Below, one piece after another: positions 36,515 to 45,600 of a stretch of 64,000 bases of DNA (its first letter is position 1; every line of letters starts with the position of its first letter). The DNA is from CALECP01 sp964389925 (GTDB lineage Bacteria > Chloroflexota > Anaerolineae > Promineifilales > Promineifilaceae): the NCBI GenBank assembly GCA_964389925.1, contig CAYMGE010000020.1, positions 1 to 64,000 of the forward strand. The letters are read 5' to 3'. A program made the translations under genes and the position numbers. A model generated the notes under the pieces. That model did not search any database and was not told where the DNA came from. It saw only the letters and a list, made by a program, of their open reading frames with translations.

Positions 36515-37564
36515 ATGGCTAAAAAGAAAAAAAAGACCGACCCCAGCGCAGGGCGCGAACGCATCATCGAGACAACGATTGCCAGCATCATCAAGAAATA
36601 TGGTGACGGCGCGATCATGAAGTTGGGGGAAGCCCATCACATGGAGGTTGAAGTCATCCCAACCGGCTCACTTGCCGTTGACATCGCGCTCGGCGTGGGC
36701 GGTCTACCAAAAGGGCGTGTCATTGAAATTTACGGCCCTGAATCGTCAGGCAAGACCACTTTTTGCCAACACGTTATCGCCGAAGCACAAAAACGCGGCG
36801 GCCTCTGCGCGTTTATCGATATGGAACACGCGCTCGATCCCCAGTACGCAGCCAAAATCGGCGTGGACATCGACAATCTCTACGTCTCACAGCCTGACAC
36901 AGGTGAGCAAGCGTTGGAGATTGCCGATGCGTTAATTCGGTCTGGCACGATGGCTGTCATCGTCATTGACTCGGTGGCCGCGTTGGTTCCACGTGCTGAG
37001 GTAGAAGGTGAGATGGGGGATACGCACGTCGGCCTACAGGCACGATTGATGAGCCAAGCACTGCGGAAACTGTCGGGATTTATCCAACAGTCGGATACGA
37101 TGGTCATCTTCACCAATCAAATCCGCAGCAAAATTGGGGTCATGTTTGGCAGCCCTGAGACCACATCGGGTGGTAATGCGCTCAAATTTTATGCATCGGT
37201 GCGTCTCGATATTCGCCGTATTCAGGCCATCAAACAAAGCGGTACTGTTGTTGGCAATCGCACTCGTATTAAGGTCAAAAAGAATAAGGTCGCACCACCC
37301 TTTACACAGGCTGAGTTTGACATTATGTACAACGAAGGGATGTCGCGCTCCGGTGACATCATCGATCTAGGGGTTGAGTATGACATTTTGACAAAGCGTG
37401 GCGCGTTTTATCGTTATGGCGAACTGATGTTGGGACAAGGGCGCGAAAATTCAAAAACTTTTTTACGCAGCAATCCCGTGGTGATGCTTGAGGTTGAAAA
37501 TTTGATTCGACAACGAGTTAACTTGCCGATGTTGGAACAAGAAATTGTGGAACATACACCGTAA
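36515..37564 (+). CDS. recA: Recombinase RecA
   Basis: 349 aa from ATG 36515 (MAKKKKK...), the usual length. Hallmarks are GPESSGKTTFCQHVI (Walker A), VDNLYVSQPDTGEQALEI-type strand read as LYVSQPDTGEQALE, VIDSVAALVPRAEVEGEMGD and NQIRSKIGVMFGSPETTSGG. It forms ATP-dependent filaments on single-stranded DNA for strand exchange and LexA cleavage. The SOS box upstream indicates DNA-damage induction. An upstream in-frame extension to 36410 would run through the operator and is rejected. Confidence 0.97.
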   Translation: MAKKKKKTDPSAGRERIIETTIASIIKKYGDGAIMKLGEAHHMEVEVIPTGSLAVDIALGVGGLPKGRVIEIYGPESSGKTTFCQHVIAEAQKRGGLCAFIDMEHALDPQYAAKIGVDIDNLYVSQPDTGEQALEIADALIRSGTMAVIVIDSVAALVPRAEVEGEMGDTHVGLQARLMSQALRKLSGFIQQSDTMVIFTNQIRSKIGVMFGSPETTSGGNALKFYASVRLDIRRIQAIKQSGTVVGNRTRIKVKKNKVAPPFTQAEFDIMYNEGMSRSGDIIDLGVEYDILTKRGAFYRYGELMLGQGRENSKTFLRSNPVVMLEVENLIRQRVNLPMLEQEIVEHTP

Positions 37565-37632
37565 ACTTCTTGCAGGATAGGAAGTCTAAAAACGTGCAGA
37601 TAGCTGTGACTAGCCTGTGGCACGATTCATTC

Positions 37633-38238
37633 TCACACTGATAATAAGCCCAATCTCGTTGCTCGCACGGCCGCTTCGGTGCGGCTTTGTGCGTTTAGCT
37701 TTGTCAGCAGCGAGTTGACATGAAATTTCACGGTGTGATCGCTGATGTCCAGTTCAAACCCAATGGCTCGATTGGTCAACCCTTGAGCCAGCAAGGTTAA
37801 AACGTCCATTTCTCGCTCTGTGAGCGGTTCCCCTAGTTCAAAGCGAAACGTAGGTGTAATGGGATTGGTTAGTAGGTCGGGATCGTAAACAATTAGATTG
37901 TGCGCTACCGTTTGTAGGGCTTGTATGATTTGGGCTTGGGGGGCTGCTCGGCCGATAACACCCCGCACCCCACTTTGCCAAACAGACTGCGCCATCTCTT
38001 CATCCCCCACTAGCCCGACCACCGGAACCCCCAACTCGCGCACGTCTGGCACGTCGAGCGACCCTTGCCAGCCGACATCGCACAAAATCACATCGGGATC
38101 GTGCAGGTCAATCGCATCGTGCCACTCTGTCGAGCCATCCACGCTCCCGACAAGCTCGCATTCCCCCTCCAGTATGCCCGCCAACGCTGCGCGTGCTAAT
38201 GGATCGGCCGCAATCAGTAAAACCCGTAAATCATTCAC
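37633..38238 (-). CDS. LuxR/NarL-family response regulator
   Basis: 201 aa. N-terminal receiver-like domain with DPDVILCDVGWQG supplying the likely phospho-acceptor Asp; the acidic pair near the start is weak (LLIAADPLAR has one Asp) and the conserved Lys before the end of the domain is not obvious (GVIGRAA). The C-terminal HTH is clear: LTEREMDVLTLLAQGLTNRAIG, then ISDHTVKFHVNSLLTKL. Receiver degeneracy suggests phosphorylation-independent or altered control. No cognate kinase is adjacent; a Ser/Thr kinase gene is divergent. Confidence 0.85.
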   Translation of the reverse strand: MNDLRVLLIAADPLARAALAGILEGECELVGSVDGSTEWHDAIDLHDPDVILCDVGWQGSLDVPDVRELGVPVVGLVGDEEMAQSVWQSGVRGVIGRAAPQAQIIQALQTVAHNLIVYDPDLLTNPITPTFRFELGEPLTEREMDVLTLLAQGLTNRAIGFELDISDHTVKFHVNSLLTKLNAQSRTEAAVRATRLGLLSV

Positions 38239-38353
38239 GACATGATGTTACGCGATGGGCGTTAGAATGGTATTCGGTGCAGTGATCCACTCACCCCAAA
38301 AACCCGCTCCACTGCTTGCCATTCCCTCAAATTCAGCTACGCTTACCAGCAAG

Positions 38354-40408
38354 ATGTTATACACAAATGACATACTACATGGTCGGTATCGCATAGAGTC
38401 TGTTCTGGGAGAAGGTGGATTTGCCACAGTCTATCGCGCCACCGACACGCGCCTCAATCATCAGGTTGCCATCAAAGAGATGATGCCCCAGCCGCAGATT
38501 GAGCCAACCCTGTATGCCAAAATGCGCGAACAGTTTTACCGAGAAGCGCAAATCCTTGCCCAATTGCAGCACAATCATCTCGTCAGTGTCACCGACTATT
38601 TTACGGAGAGCGATAATGATTATTTGGTGATGCGCTTTGTCAAAGGAGATAGCCTTGCAACCCTAATCCAGCGTAACGGTGTGTTAGCCGCTGCTCAGGT
38701 GCAAACATGGGCGATTCAACTGCTCAATGCGCTCGAATACTGCCACAAGCAGGGGATTTTGCACCGTGACATCAAGCCCGACAACATTATCATCCGCGAC
38801 AATGGACAAGCGGTCTTGGTCGATTTTGGGCTGTTCAAGCCGTGGGATCCAGAGCGAACGCAACAACCGACGTTTAGTGGCATCAAAGGCGCACACACAC
38901 CCGTCTATGCGCCACCCGAACAGGGCATTCAGCGCGGCGATCATACCGATGCACGCAGCGACATCTATAGCTTGGGCGCAACCCTCTACCATGCCTTGAT
39001 AGGGCAAACACCCCCCACGATCAGCGAACGAACGGCAAATCCTGAACGATTCGAAAATTTGCAACGGCTGCTGCCTGTTGATGAGCCAGAGCTATCGGCC
39101 GCCGTGATAAAGGCGATGAATCTTGCCCGTTATGCTCGCTTTGAATCGGCCGATGCGATGCGTCATGCCCTAACCTCCCCGCTATTGATTCCCAGATCGC
39201 GCCGGCCTTTTTTCCAAATGGGTCTCGCAGGGATTTTAGTCGGGATCGCGATCATCTTGCTTGGATTTGCGCTTTGGCGCGGAAGGATGCTTATTCAGCC
39301 GGAAACGACGCAGGCTGTAAGTGAGATTACGACAGGCGAGCCGGTTGTGACAACGTCGCCAGAACAAACAAAGTCGTCAGCTTTGACACCAACCTATACA
39401 ACCGAACTGAACACATCGACGGCGTTCGTCGCACAAGTGGTCGTGACAGCAACGCCCACGCTCATTGTGGAGACACCGACGCTCGTTGAGACAGAAACAC
39501 CAACTGCTATGAGTGCGTCGGCAACGCCCACGCTCGCCCCCACTGAGACAGAAACACCAACTGCCGTAATTGCGTCGGCAACGCCCACACTTATCGTAAT
39601 CGACAGCACGCCGACAGCGACAAGGGAGCCACAGGCGACAGATACAGTTGCTCCGCTGCCGACTGATACGCCACAACCGACACTAACGCAGACGAGTCGG
39701 CCGACAGCGACACCTCTACCGACAAAGACACCTAATTGGAGCGCGACGTTGACGGCCGATGCACCAGTGCCAACTGCGACGCGCCGTCCAACTGATATAC
39801 CAACGGCGACACGTCGGCCGACTGCTACGCCTAATTGGGATGCAACATTGACGGCCGATGCGCCATTGCCAACCGTGACACGGACTGCTATTCCGACCAA
39901 TACACCCAACTGGAACGCAACGCTGACCGCACAGGCTCCCACCGTTACGCCTGTGCCAACTGCGTCAGATACGCCGCGGCCGACGGCAACAAGCACACCC
40001 ACTCCAACAAATACGCCAACACCCACACAAACATCTACGCCTAATCTATCCGCAACACAAACGGCCTCTGCACCTACGGCGACCCCTTTGCCACTCTTTG
40101 ACAAGCTGGACTTTCACTGGACTCCCATCGGATGTGACTATGTGGGTGAGGACTATCTTTGCGCGATGCAGATTGAGGCGATGGGGGGCAGCGGGGACTA
40201 TTTGATCGAAATCATGGATCAAGACCCGCCACAGGCTTCGACGGAAAGCATTTTGCGGTTTTCAATCAAGCGGCGGCGTTGTGATGTCTGGGTACACGAG
40301 ATGCGCGTGACCGATTTGGTGACACAAGAGGTTGCGTCACGCGATGTCTACTTTGATCCGGTCGTTTGGGGACTCTATTTTCCGAGTGGGTCGTGTACAT
40401 CATACTGA
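38354..40408 (+). CDS. Membrane Ser/Thr protein kinase with Thr/Pro-rich stalk
   Basis: 684 aa from ATG 38354, the codon just before the kinase fold. Kinase motifs: LGEGGFATVYRA, VAIKEMM, HRDIKPDNIII (catalytic loop), VDFGLFKP in the DFG position and the APPEQGIQ activation segment. One transmembrane helix (about 295-317) follows. The outside part starts with a Thr/Pro/Ala stalk (about 330-585) containing three TPNWxATLTAxAP repeats, and ends in a Cys-bearing domain of about 105 residues (DFHWTPIGCDYVGEDYLCAM, RRRCDVWVHEMRVTD). The layout suggests a sensor held above the cell surface; ligand unknown. Confidence 0.87.
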   Translation: MLYTNDILHGRYRIESVLGEGGFATVYRATDTRLNHQVAIKEMMPQPQIEPTLYAKMREQFYREAQILAQLQHNHLVSVTDYFTESDNDYLVMRFVKGDSLATLIQRNGVLAAAQVQTWAIQLLNALEYCHKQGILHRDIKPDNIIIRDNGQAVLVDFGLFKPWDPERTQQPTFSGIKGAHTPVYAPPEQGIQRGDHTDARSDIYSLGATLYHALIGQTPPTISERTANPERFENLQRLLPVDEPELSAAVIKAMNLARYARFESADAMRHALTSPLLIPRSRRPFFQMGLAGILVGIAIILLGFALWRGRMLIQPETTQAVSEITTGEPVVTTSPEQTKSSALTPTYTTELNTSTAFVAQVVVTATPTLIVETPTLVETETPTAMSASATPTLAPTETETPTAVIASATPTLIVIDSTPTATREPQATDTVAPLPTDTPQPTLTQTSRPTATPLPTKTPNWSATLTADAPVPTATRRPTDIPTATRRPTATPNWDATLTADAPLPTVTRTAIPTNTPNWNATLTAQAPTVTPVPTASDTPRPTATSTPTPTNTPTPTQTSTPNLSATQTASAPTATPLPLFDKLDFHWTPIGCDYVGEDYLCAMQIEAMGGSGDYLIEIMDQDPPQASTESILRFSIKRRRCDVWVHEMRVTDLVTQEVASRDVYFDPVVWGLYFPSGSCTSY

Positions 40409-40472
40409 CACGTATCTGTAAGTGCGATGAAAAAAGATACCAGACGCACGCGCCTATTGCTAAAATCTGCGA

Positions 40473-41585
40473 ATGCGAATTGGGATTGATGCACGATTGC
40501 CGTTTTATCAGCTTGGTGGAATCAGCCAGTATGTGCTACATCTGCTCCCCGCGCTAGCACAGCGCACACAGCAGCACGATTTTCGCATCATCCAAATGGC
40601 AAAAGATAGCCAGACGCGCACACCAGATGCCCCCAACTTTCAGCGCATCAACGTGCGAACGCCGTGCCATCATCGGTTTGAGAAGTGGACACTCTCGGCC
40701 GAACTCCTCCCCCAAACGCTCGACCTTCTGCACAGCCCCGACTTTATCCCCCCCATTCGAGGCGCAAAACGCCATCTCATCACCGTTCACGACCTCAATT
40801 TTCTGTATTATCCGCAATATCTGACGGCGGAAAGCCGCGCCTACTATAATGACCAAATTCAGTGGGCGGTTGAGCGGGCGGATGGCATCTCGGCCGATTC
40901 CGACCACACGCGCAATGACATCATCGAACAGCTAAATGTGTCGGCCGAAAAGGTGAAAACGATACATCTAGCGGCCAATCCGCTCTATCAGATGCGCTAT
41001 GAATCTTGGGAAATTGAGCAGACGCTCGCGCATCTCAATTTACCGCACGACTTTTTACTGTTTGTCGGCACAATCGAACCGCGCAAAAATATCCCCACGC
41101 TGCTACGAGCGTATTACGATTTACACCATGACTTTGGCGTTGACCTGCCGCTTGTTCTCGTCGGCCGCAAAGGCTGGCTCTCCGATGACGTGTTTGCCTT
41201 CATCGATCAGCTTAACCTCAATCACTGCGTGCGCCACCTGACCGGTGTGTATGATGAGCAGTTGGCACACCTTTATCATGCTGCCAGCGTGTTATTGCTC
41301 CCCTCTCACTACGAGGGATTTGGCCTGCCGCCGCTGGAAGCGATGCACTGCGGTTGTCCCATCATCACCAGTGATCGTGGCAGCCTGCCCGAAATCGTGG
41401 GCGACGCGGGCTTTCTGCTCGATGCAGACGATATCCCTGTGTGGATCGAGACAATCCACCACGTTTTGCACAACACATCGGTACGCATGGGGATGATTGA
41501 ACGAGGCTATGAGCAGGCGGGGCAGTTTGATTGGGGGAAATCGGCCGAGCAAACACTCGCATTTTACGACGAAATTACCAGATAA
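40473..41585 (+). CDS. Glycosyltransferase family 4 protein
   Basis: 370 aa. N-terminal RIGIDARLPFYQLGGISQYV is the GT4 sugar-acceptor start. The C-terminal nucleotide-sugar half contains FVGTIEPRKNIPTLLRAY, PLVLVGRKGW, LLPSHYEGFGLPPLEAMHCG and the E-x7-E pair typical of retaining GT-B enzymes. It probably adds a sugar to a surface glycan; donor and acceptor are unknown. Its stop is close to the left end of an IS607-type element. Confidence 0.88.
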   Translation: MRIGIDARLPFYQLGGISQYVLHLLPALAQRTQQHDFRIIQMAKDSQTRTPDAPNFQRINVRTPCHHRFEKWTLSAELLPQTLDLLHSPDFIPPIRGAKRHLITVHDLNFLYYPQYLTAESRAYYNDQIQWAVERADGISADSDHTRNDIIEQLNVSAEKVKTIHLAANPLYQMRYESWEIEQTLAHLNLPHDFLLFVGTIEPRKNIPTLLRAYYDLHHDFGVDLPLVLVGRKGWLSDDVFAFIDQLNLNHCVRHLTGVYDEQLAHLYHAASVLLLPSHYEGFGLPPLEAMHCGCPIITSDRGSLPEIVGDAGFLLDADDIPVWIETIHHVLHNTSVRMGMIERGYEQAGQFDWGKSAEQTLAFYDEITR

Positions 41586-41657
41586 ATCGGCCGATTCTGT
41601 TATACTCCCTCAACTGAGCATATTGAAAAATGTGCAAGTATGTGCTAATATGCACGC

Positions 41658-42013
41658 ATGTACACTACTGGAGAATTTGCAAAGCTGTTGGGAGTCTCAA
41701 TCAAGACGCTGCAACGGTGGGATCGAGAAGGTATTTTAACTGCACACAGAAGTCCGACAAATCGACGTATGTATACGTTTGAGCAACTTCGAGAGGTGCT
41801 TGGCGAGAAGAGAAACCGCAAGACGATAGTCTACTGCCGTGTGTCTAGCCCCGCCCAACGACCAGAATTGATGAAAAGCTATCGCCGCAAGAAGAAATGG
41901 TTCAAGACTTATTGGCCATCGTCAACACGTTTTCGTGCCGATTGTACGGATTGAGTCACTACAAAAAAAAGTTGCAGCAAGCACTAAAGAATGATATTAG
42001 CTCACAAAATTAG
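41658..42013 (+). pseudogene. tnpA: IS607 serine recombinase tnpA, internally deleted and frameshifted
   Basis: The first frame gives a MerR-like HTH (YTTGEFAKLLGVSIKTLQRW) and the start of the resolvase domain with IVYCRVSSPAQ, which holds the catalytic Ser. The middle of the recombinase is missing, and the C-terminal end continues in another frame from about 41893 as EEMVQDLLAIVNTFSCRLYG to a TAG at 42011-42013. Roughly 100 residues of the family core are absent. It cannot be an active transposase. Confidence 0.85.
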
Positions 42014-43193
42014 ACTGAAGCCAAATCAAACGCAGCTTAACTATTTCGCACGTGCAGCAGGTGTTGCCCGTTTCACCTACAATTGGGCGTTAAGCGAGTG
42101 GAAACAGTGGTACGAATTGGGTGAAAAGCCATCGGCTTACAGTCTAAAAAAACAGTTCAATGCAATCAAGCATGAACAGTTTCCGTTTGTGGTGGAAGTG
42201 ACTAAGTGCGCGGCAGAACAAGCGTTTGCCGATGTCGGAAAGGCATTTAGGAACTTCTTTCGTGGCTTGAAGAAAGGACAGAAGGTCGGATACCCTAAAT
42301 TCAAGTCAAAGAAGCGCACGCGCCCGTCGTTCTATCTGTCTAACGATCAGTTCAGATTCGATGGGAAACGGGTTAAGCTGCCCCATATCGGTTGGGCCAA
42401 GATGCGCGAGGCGTTGCGCTTTGACGGCAAGGTGATGTCGGCGCGGGTCGGCCGTGATGGAAACCACTGGTTTATCTCTGTTCAAGTCGAGATTGATATA
42501 CCATTGGTGGAAAACAATGGCGGGGCAGTCGGGATAGATTTAGGCATTAGCAAGCTGATAACGCTGAGTGATGGGACGGTAGTGGAAAACCAACGCTACA
42601 CGCTCAAGAACGAAAAGCGTCTCCGCAAGCTAAACAAGAAACTATCACGACAGGTCAAAGGTTCAAGCAACTGGTGGAAAACCGTCTGCAAGTTGCGCCA
42701 ACTGCACGCCAAAATTCGCAACTGTCGGCAGGATTGGATTCACAAAGTGACAAGTGCGATTTGTGCCAACAACCGCCTCGTCATCATTGAGGACTTAAAC
42801 GCCAAAGGGATGATGGCAAACCATCGTCTCGCAAAGCACATAGCCGACACATCGTTTGGCGAAATTGCCCGACAACTGGCCTACAAGCAACATTTGTATG
42901 GGTCTGAACTGGTCAAGATTAGTCGCTGGTTTCCGTCCTCAAAGACATGTAGCGACTGTGGGCATATTCAAGATATGCCTCTGTCGGACAGGGTACATGT
43001 TTGCCGCGCATGTGGAACGACCAAAGACCGCGATCTAAATGCGGCAATCAATATCAAAAATGAAGGTTTGCGGTTGCGTGATGAAACCGCCGCCGCTGGG
43101 CTACAGCGGCGTAACGCCTGTGGACACCATGTAAGACCGCTTGCGGCGACGGTGGATGAAGCAGTCACTTTTTTGTCTATTGATCACTTTTGA
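41991..43193 (+). CDS. tnpB: RNA-guided nuclease TnpB (IS607/IS605 type)
   Basis: 400 aa, full length. N-terminal LAHKIRLKPNQTQLNYFARA helix-turn region, RuvC-like sites GIDLGIS (Asp183), VIIEDLNAKGM (Glu267) and KDRDLNAAINI (Asp348), with the zinc ribbon CSDCG...CRACG between the last two. All catalytic residues are present. TnpB cuts DNA guided by an RNA from the element's right end and helps keep the element at its site. It overlaps the tail of the dead tnpA. Confidence 0.93.
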   Translation: MILAHKIRLKPNQTQLNYFARAAGVARFTYNWALSEWKQWYELGEKPSAYSLKKQFNAIKHEQFPFVVEVTKCAAEQAFADVGKAFRNFFRGLKKGQKVGYPKFKSKKRTRPSFYLSNDQFRFDGKRVKLPHIGWAKMREALRFDGKVMSARVGRDGNHWFISVQVEIDIPLVENNGGAVGIDLGISKLITLSDGTVVENQRYTLKNEKRLRKLNKKLSRQVKGSSNWWKTVCKLRQLHAKIRNCRQDWIHKVTSAICANNRLVIIEDLNAKGMMANHRLAKHIADTSFGEIARQLAYKQHLYGSELVKISRWFPSSKTCSDCGHIQDMPLSDRVHVCRACGTTKDRDLNAAINIKNEGLRLRDETAAAGLQRRNACGHHVRPLAATVDEAVTFLSIDHF

Positions 43194-43200
43194 TCACAAA
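43060..43200 (+). ncRNA. Possible omega (re)RNA scaffold overlapping tnpB 3' end
   Basis: The tnpB 3' region contains a perfect stem CGCCGCTG (43091-43098) / CAGCGGCG (43104-43111), then CCGCTTGCGG and a GTGGATGAAGCAGTCAC stretch like those at IS200/IS605/IS607 right ends. If transcribed, the guide would be read from sequence just past the element end. Boundaries are inferred. Confidence 0.35.
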
Positions 43201-43220
43201 AAAGATAGCAGGTAAAACAG

Positions 43221-44861
43221 ATGACCAAAGATAAATCGAAGTTAGGAGATATTGTCCGTATCGCACTGCCACTTGAGACAACCGTCTATGCGGCAGATGA
43301 AGCGTTACGTCGGGAGGTGAATTGGGTATCTATCGTCTGGTCACGCTCGCATGTCTTTTCCCAGATGGAAAAAGGAGATGTCCTGCTGTTGCCGAGCGAA
43401 GTGCAGCAAACAGCAACGAGGCAAGAGTTGGCAGAATTTGTCACAGAGGCAGCTCGTCTCGCGGCTTCTGCTATTATTTTTTGTGATGAGATTCCAAAGG
43501 GGGTGGTGGAGTCGGCCGAAGCAGCCAACTTTCCACTCATTCATCTTAGAAATGCCTCCTTGCGTGATGCCCACAAAGAAATATCATCGCTCTTGATTGA
43601 CCGTCAAAGTCAAATCAGCGAACGTGGAATGCAGCTTTACCGCCAACTCTCCGAAATGTCTCGTGAGGGAGACAGTCTGCAAAACATGGCGAATCTGATG
43701 GGAAAATTAACGGGTAAGGTGATTGTTATTCAGGACAAACGGCTTGAAATTAAGGCGATTGCTCAACCCACAGGCGCGGTGACATTAGATGAATCTGCGC
43801 TGCGAAACGCTTTGAGGGAGAAAGAAAATCTTCCGGCCGTCCTCCGCAATCGTAAAGCAGCCGCGAGAGCAAAGCGCACCCACTGGCAACAGCTTCTCTT
43901 TCCACATCATAACATTGCCCGCCTTGTAAGCCCGATAATCTCTGGCGACCGAGCGCGTGGCTACCTTTCAATCATTGGAGCGGCGGGGGAGATTGATCTG
44001 CTTGATACAACAGCCGTCGAGCAAGGGGCGGCGGCCTGTGCGCTTGAAATGGCCAAGGCAAAAGCGGTCAGCGAGGCCAAAAAGGCGTTGCGCGGCAACT
44101 TTTTGGAAGGGCTGTTAGCTGGCACAATTCCTGAACGTGAGGTCACCCGACTAGCAGCGCGGCTCGATCATGATACAGAACAGCCCCACGCCGTTCTTAC
44201 CTTCCGTTGGCGTGACGGAACAGATGTCTCGGTGCGGAGAATTGAGACGACGCTAAACTGGCTACTTTCGACGCATACAAAGCCAACGCTTGTACATATT
44301 TATGGCGAAAGCCACGTCATTGCCTTCTGTGCATTGCAAGACGGTGAGGAGTTAGGCCAAGCTATCAAACTAGCCCGTCGTCTGCATAACCAGCTAGAGG
44401 CGGACTATCCGCACAAAAAACTGAGTGCGGGGTTAAGCGGTGTTGTTACAACGCTGACTCAGTGGCCACAAGCGTATCAAAACGCAATGCAGGCGATGGA
44501 AGTCGGGGAACGACTTAACTTACAAGGGTTGGTTGAGTTCAACAGTTTGGGGATTTATCGCTTGCTTGGTCAGCTTGATGACATCTCGGCCGTGCATGAT
44601 TTCTGTGATGAGGTGATCGGCCCGCTTGTCCAATATGATCGCGATCATCGCAGCAGCTTGGTGTTGACAATCGAGCAGTATTTCAATCATCATGGCAATG
44701 TGAGTCAGACGGCCGAGTCGCTTTTCATTCATCGCAACACCTTGCTCTATCGCCTAGATCGTATTCAAGATTTGACAGGCCACGATCTAAATCAATCTGA
44801 TATGCGCCTTGCCCTTCATCTTGCGCTCAAATTGTGGCAATTACGCCCTGAAAATAACTGA
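43221..44861 (+). CDS. PucR family transcriptional regulator
   Basis: 546 aa. The N-terminal PucR domain (about 8-125) contains VLLLPSEVQQTA and IPKGVVESAEAANFPLIHL. A GAF-like middle region is followed by a GGDEF-like CdaR segment (about 290-410), and the C-terminal HTH_30 is clear: EQYFNHHGNVSQTAESLFIH, then RNTLLYRLDRIQDLTGHDL. PucR proteins control purine or amino-acid breakdown genes in other bacteria; the target here is unknown. Since the IS607-like element sits directly upstream, its original promoter may have been displaced. Confidence 0.88.
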   Translation: MTKDKSKLGDIVRIALPLETTVYAADEALRREVNWVSIVWSRSHVFSQMEKGDVLLLPSEVQQTATRQELAEFVTEAARLAASAIIFCDEIPKGVVESAEAANFPLIHLRNASLRDAHKEISSLLIDRQSQISERGMQLYRQLSEMSREGDSLQNMANLMGKLTGKVIVIQDKRLEIKAIAQPTGAVTLDESALRNALREKENLPAVLRNRKAAARAKRTHWQQLLFPHHNIARLVSPIISGDRARGYLSIIGAAGEIDLLDTTAVEQGAAACALEMAKAKAVSEAKKALRGNFLEGLLAGTIPEREVTRLAARLDHDTEQPHAVLTFRWRDGTDVSVRRIETTLNWLLSTHTKPTLVHIYGESHVIAFCALQDGEELGQAIKLARRLHNQLEADYPHKKLSAGLSGVVTTLTQWPQAYQNAMQAMEVGERLNLQGLVEFNSLGIYRLLGQLDDISAVHDFCDEVIGPLVQYDRDHRSSLVLTIEQYFNHHGNVSQTAESLFIHRNTLLYRLDRIQDLTGHDLNQSDMRLALHLALKLWQLRPENN

Positions 44862-44888
44862 GCGATGCCTCCTAACGCCTATCACTGA

Positions 44889-44902
44889 TTACAGTTCTGT
44901 AA
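44889..44902. promoter_or_regulatory. Palindrome upstream of secreted-protein gene
   Basis: TTACAG-TT-CTGTAA, a perfect 6-bp inverted repeat, about 80 bases before the next ATG. It may be an operator for the following gene and histidine kinase. Confidence 0.35.
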
Positions 44903-44983
44903 CCAGACTGAAACCACATTGCAACACGACACTGCTATCCTTTAATTATCGCAATCAACTTTAGAACATGGAGGTTCAATATC

Positions 44984-45574
44984 ATGCGAAAATTACTAAC
45001 CTTTTCACTTGCAGTTGTCATTGTCACCGTAGGCGCATTTGGAATCTACACAGCTTTTATAGGCGGGCAACCCGCTGCCGCGCAGGCCACCGATGGCAAC
45101 GGTGATAGAACGATTGTCATCGCCGTTGAAGAAATTATCAACGGTGAGACAACGAGCGGGCAAGTCGAAATCACATTTGAACGTGCGGCCGAGCTACCTG
45201 ACACAACGCCAAATCGTGCCGGACTGTTTGTCGCACGCAATGGCGACCTGTTCACGATTGGTGAGGGCGCAATTGAAGTTGAGGTCGATGTTGAGGCGAT
45301 CAATGATGAAGAGCCTGTCACAACGATCAACGCCTCACACAGCGGCGATGAAGTACAGTTGCGTGTCACGGACGCGACAGTTATCTATGCGGACACAACC
45401 GAACATCCTGACGTGACCGACGAGATGCTAGAAGCTGGGGCTGTCACCCTCCCAAGCACCGTTGTCGCTGGCTCGCTCGATGCCATTACAGAGAACACTT
45501 ACATTCGTGCGTGGGGAACATTTGACGACGGTGTGTTAGTTGCAGACGTATTGGTTTACGAAGCCATTCGATGA
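44984..45574 (+). CDS. Exported protein, DUF5666-like
   Basis: 196 aa. Signal peptide or anchor at about 4-35 (LLTFSLAVVIVTVGAFGIY, then AAAQA). The mature part is acidic and beta-rich; the C-terminal piece VVAGSLDAITENTYIRAWGT resembles OB-like DUF5666 repeats. GGAGG (44970-44974) supports the start. It lies 26 bases before an orphan histidine kinase and may be part of its signalling, which is inferred from adjacency only. Confidence 0.55.
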   Translation: MRKLLTFSLAVVIVTVGAFGIYTAFIGGQPAAAQATDGNGDRTIVIAVEEIINGETTSGQVEITFERAAELPDTTPNRAGLFVARNGDLFTIGEGAIEVEVDVEAINDEEPVTTINASHSGDEVQLRVTDATVIYADTTEHPDVTDEMLEAGAVTLPSTVVAGSLDAITENTYIRAWGTFDDGVLVADVLVYEAIR

Positions 45575-45600
45575 GGTAGCGCAACTAAGTTTCTGGTATT

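Larger units (their letters stand above)
41620..43205 (+). mobile_element. IS607-family element (defective)
   Basis: Carries a broken IS607-type tnpA and an intact tnpB, overlapping as in active elements. The left end region (about 41620-41657) contains GTGC..GCAC inverted motifs (41642-41655) and the right end region holds TTGATCAC twice (43180 and 43190). IS607 elements lack terminal inverted repeats, so exact borders are estimates. It separates the glycosyltransferase from the PucR gene and has almost no host palindromes. Confidence 0.75.

Noticed and set aside
39394..40104. 236-codon Val/Gly-rich frame opposite the kinase stalk
   Set aside because: Produced by reverse reading of Thr/Pro repeats; low complexity only.
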